Assembly (NCBI GenBank): GCA_016286835.1
Contig: JAEEUD010000084.1
Span: forward strand, 1 to 7,615
Reading direction: 5' to 3'
DNA from: Pyramidobacter sp.
GTDB lineage: Bacteria > Synergistota > Synergistia > Synergistales > Dethiosulfovibrionaceae
Length of the DNA stretch: 7,615 bases
The notes under the pieces are model-generated. The model was given only the letters and a program-made list of their open reading frames with translations. It made no database searches and had not been told where the DNA came from. The translations under genes and the position numbers were made by a program. Below, one piece after another: positions 6,277-7,615 of this stretch (positions within the stretch are counted from its first letter, which is position 1; each line of letters begins with the position of its first letter).

Positions 6277-7458
6277 TTACTTTCCCACGCGGACGGCGAT
6301 GAATTCGTAGACTTTTGCGTAATTGTCGTAGATGTAGTTCAGGTCCTCAACGACAAGGCGGGGCGCCCAGTAGGTGTAGGCCTTGTCTTCAATGCCTTCG
6401 GGCTTCTCGATCGTTGTGTTCGGCGAGTAATAGCCCTGGCTGGAGTTCCACGACTTGGGGCCAGCAAATCCTTCTTTGCTCAGCAGGTAGTTCGTGAACA
6501 GCGCGCAGGTGTAGGGGCAGTCCGTATCTTTGCAGATCGTGGCGTAGACGGAATACATAAAGCCCGAGAAGCCGTCGACTTCGTTCTCAAACTGGACCAC
6601 CGTCATATTGCCGCGGTCGGCCTTGTCCACTTTGCGGAGCTTCGAGAAGACGAACAGCCCGAGATTGCCGCCGGCACCGGAGGAGATGCCCTTCGCGATC
6701 TTTGAAGCCGACGTGTAGGTGTAGTTCACATTGCCGAGGAAACGGGAGATCCACTCATACGAAGCGTTCTCAAAGTCCTTCGAGGCCCAGTCCTTCCCGT
6801 AGAAATCCTTGTAGGCCTTCGTCATGCGCTCGACCCATGCGGGACTGGTGAGCATGATCAGGAAATTGATGTTGACCGTTTCGTTTGTCGGGTCCTTGAA
6901 GAAGACCTTCCCCTTCCACTCGGGTTCGGTCAGCTGCCACACGTTTTTCAGGCCGATAGAGCCGTTCTTGTTGTTGTAAATGAACAGCGAGTTGATGAAC
7001 GTGACGACGCCGGGATCCTGGTACTCGGCGGGAACGGCCGATTTCAGCGCGTCGGGGAAATAACTGAACGAAAGACCTTCATCGAGAAGGTTCGTCTTCA
7101 GGTCGGCGCCGTTCTGGACGAGCGCCATGTCGGCCGAGCCGGAAACGCCGGAACCGATCGTGTGCGAAAGGATCGTGTAGGTCTCGCCGTCGTCGATCTC
7201 AGCATAGACGACCTTGCCCGCCAGTTCGGGATAGTCCTTCATGAAGTTGGCGGCTGCCTTTTCGGCAAAACTTGTGGTGGAATAGAAATTCAGCACGGCG
7301 CCGGCTTTGACTTCTTCTTTGGCCTTCGCGTACAGCTCTTCCATGCTCATCGACTGAGCGGCGGCAAGCGCGCCCTTCACATCGGCAGCCTGCGCGGCTG
7401 CGCCGATCGACAGCGTTGACGCTGCAAGCAGCAGCGCGGCAATACTTTTCTTCATCAT
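6277..7458 (-). CDS. Periplasmic substrate-binding protein of the ABC importer (AfuA/FbpA-like fold group)
   Basis: A 393-residue exported protein that captures the ligand and delivers it to the fused permease. Residues 1-24 are a Sec signal (MMKKS, hydrophobic core, AQA before ADVKG), with no lipobox cysteine, so it should be free in the periplasm. The mature part starts with a helix, then VLNFYSTTS (55-63), the first strand and ligand loop of this fold. NVWQLTEPEWKGKVFFKDP (172-190) matches the hinge-side motif of iron/phosphonate/polyamine binding proteins. Cys309, Cys314 and Cys318 cluster in one loop, and a Tyr pair occurs at 343-344. The two tyrosines that bind iron in FbpA cannot be confidently placed, so a ferric-ion role is unproven. 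The start is the first of two adjacent ATGs, six bases after GGGAGG (7470-7465); a longer in-frame opening would begin at the promoter's -35 box. Confidence 0.88.
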   Translation of the reverse strand: MMKKSIAALLLAASTLSIGAAAQAADVKGALAAAQSMSMEELYAKAKEEVKAGAVLNFYSTTSFAEKAAANFMKDYPELAGKVVYAEIDDGETYTILSHTIGSGVSGSADMALVQNGADLKTNLLDEGLSFSYFPDALKSAVPAEYQDPGVVTFINSLFIYNNKNGSIGLKNVWQLTEPEWKGKVFFKDPTNETVNINFLIMLTSPAWVERMTKAYKDFYGKDWASKDFENASYEWISRFLGNVNYTYTSASKIAKGISSGAGGNLGLFVFSKLRKVDKADRGNMTVVQFENEVDGFSGFMYSVYATICKDTDCPYTCALFTNYLLSKEGFAGPKSWNSSQGYYSPNTTIEKPEGIEDKAYTYWAPRLVVEDLNYIYDNYAKVYEFIAVRVGK

Positions 7459-7464
7459 TTTCAG

Positions 7465-7470
7465 CCTCCC
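7465..7470 (-). promoter_or_regulatory. Ribosome binding site that fixes the binding-protein start
   Basis: GGGAGG sits six bases upstream of the tandem ATG ATG. Together with the signal peptide beginning MMKKS it excludes the upstream in-frame ATG codons, which would place charged residues before the signal sequence and start within or next to the promoter. Confidence 0.8.
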
Positions 7471-7501
7471 TGTAAAAGTTCGTACAGCAAAACGCCAATC
7501 C

Positions 7502-7522
7502 GTCATTTTCGTTTCCAATGAC
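7502..7522 (-). promoter_or_regulatory. Candidate operator: inverted repeat at the start of the ABC operon transcript
   Basis: GTCATT (7502-7507) and AATGAC (7517-7522) are a perfect 6-bp inverted repeat with a nine-base spacer, 21 bases in total. It begins about ten bases downstream of the -10 box, around and just after the likely transcription start, where a repressor commonly binds. It could alternatively be a weak RNA hairpin. No regulator gene is in the window. Confidence 0.3.
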
Positions 7523-7530
7523 ATTAAACA

Positions 7531-7555
7531 AATTTTACATCTTCTGAATTTTACA
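7531..7555. repeat. Nine-base direct repeat inside the ABC operon promoter
   Basis: AATTTTACA occurs at 7531-7539 and again at 7547-7555, 16 bases apart. One copy covers the -10 box and the other lies in the spacer and touches the -35 box. A partial opposite-strand copy (TGTAAAA, 7471-7477) lies in the leader. The spacing is about one and a half helical turns. This may be a regulator's half-sites or an AT-rich coincidence. Confidence 0.35.
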
Positions 7556-7560
7556 GTCAA
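7532..7560 (-). promoter_or_regulatory. Promoter of the ABC importer operon
   Basis: On the minus strand TTGACT (7560-7555) and TAAAAT (7537-7532) are exactly 17 bases apart, close to the sigma70 consensus. Transcription would begin near 7525, giving a leader of about 67 bases before the ATG at 7458. The same -10 hexamer serves the two other promoters in the window. Confidence 0.75.
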
Positions 7561-7615
7561 GGAAAAACGTTTGTGCGTGATCTGATCAAAAATGAAACAG
7601 GCTGAAAGGAAGGGA

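Noticed and set aside
3258..7458. Naming the importer fbpABC (ferric iron)
   Set aside because: The subunit architecture fits, but the iron ligands of the binding protein are not identifiable and related importers carry phosphonates, thiamine or polyamines.
7459..7560. N-terminal extension of the binding protein by 34 residues to an ATG at 7560
   Set aside because: It would begin inside the -35 box and put charged residues ahead of a normal signal peptide; the GGGAGG site clearly serves the ATG at 7458.
7592..7615. Possible start of a rightward gene (ATG at 7592) or its ribosome site (AAAGGAAGGGA at 7605-7615)
   Set aside because: The ATG has no ribosome binding site. The purine-rich end could serve a gene beginning beyond the window, but nothing inside the window confirms it.
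1..7615. CRISPR array, tRNA, rRNA or intact insertion sequence
   Set aside because: No regularly spaced repeats, no cloverleaf-like or rRNA-like segments, and no transposase motifs were seen on either strand.

Overview
This window is moderately GC-rich bacterial chromosome with compact operons, strong Shine-Dalgarno sites and sigma70-type promoters. The exported binding protein has a classic Sec signal ending in AQA before AD. Small-membrane-protein genes next to an M20D amidohydrolase, plus a dedicated ABC uptake operon, suggest an anaerobic amino-acid or peptide user. A diderm anaerobe such as a Synergistota (Pyramidobacter-like) or a Negativicute is my best guess. That placement is an impression from gene content and style, not a demonstrated assignment.

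Layout. (1) Bases 1-105, minus strand: the first 35 codons of an AAA-type ATP-binding protein with an intact Walker A, running off the left edge, with its own promoter at 145-174. (2) Bases 106-533: a divergent intergenic region holding two outward promoters, a cluster of interleaved inverted repeats (203-278) and a doubtful 30-codon reading frame (319-411). (3) Bases 534-3147, plus strand: a three-gene operon made of a DUF5058-type membrane protein, a second small polytopic membrane protein of unrecognised family, and an M20D metallo-amidohydrolase whose start codon directly abuts the previous stop. (4) Bases 3196-3247: a 17-bp bidirectional terminator between convergent operons. (5) Bases 7560-3258, minus strand: a complete ABC importer operon (promoter, periplasmic binding protein, duplicated/fused permease with two EAA loops, MalK-like ATPase with a TOBE-type C-terminus), with a strong hairpin between the binding-protein and permease genes.

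How the genes may work together. In the plus-strand operon the two small membrane proteins probably form one carrier or channel complex that brings in an N-acylated or amide-linked compound, which the cytoplasmic M20D enzyme then cleaves; the substrate is unknown. The minus-strand operon encodes every part of an ABC uptake system of the iron/phosphonate/polyamine type, in which one polypeptide supplies both permease halves. Its substrate cannot be read from sequence. The most system-like and least described elements are the paired small membrane proteins with their amidohydrolase, and the mutually exclusive RNA helices in the divergent intergenic region.
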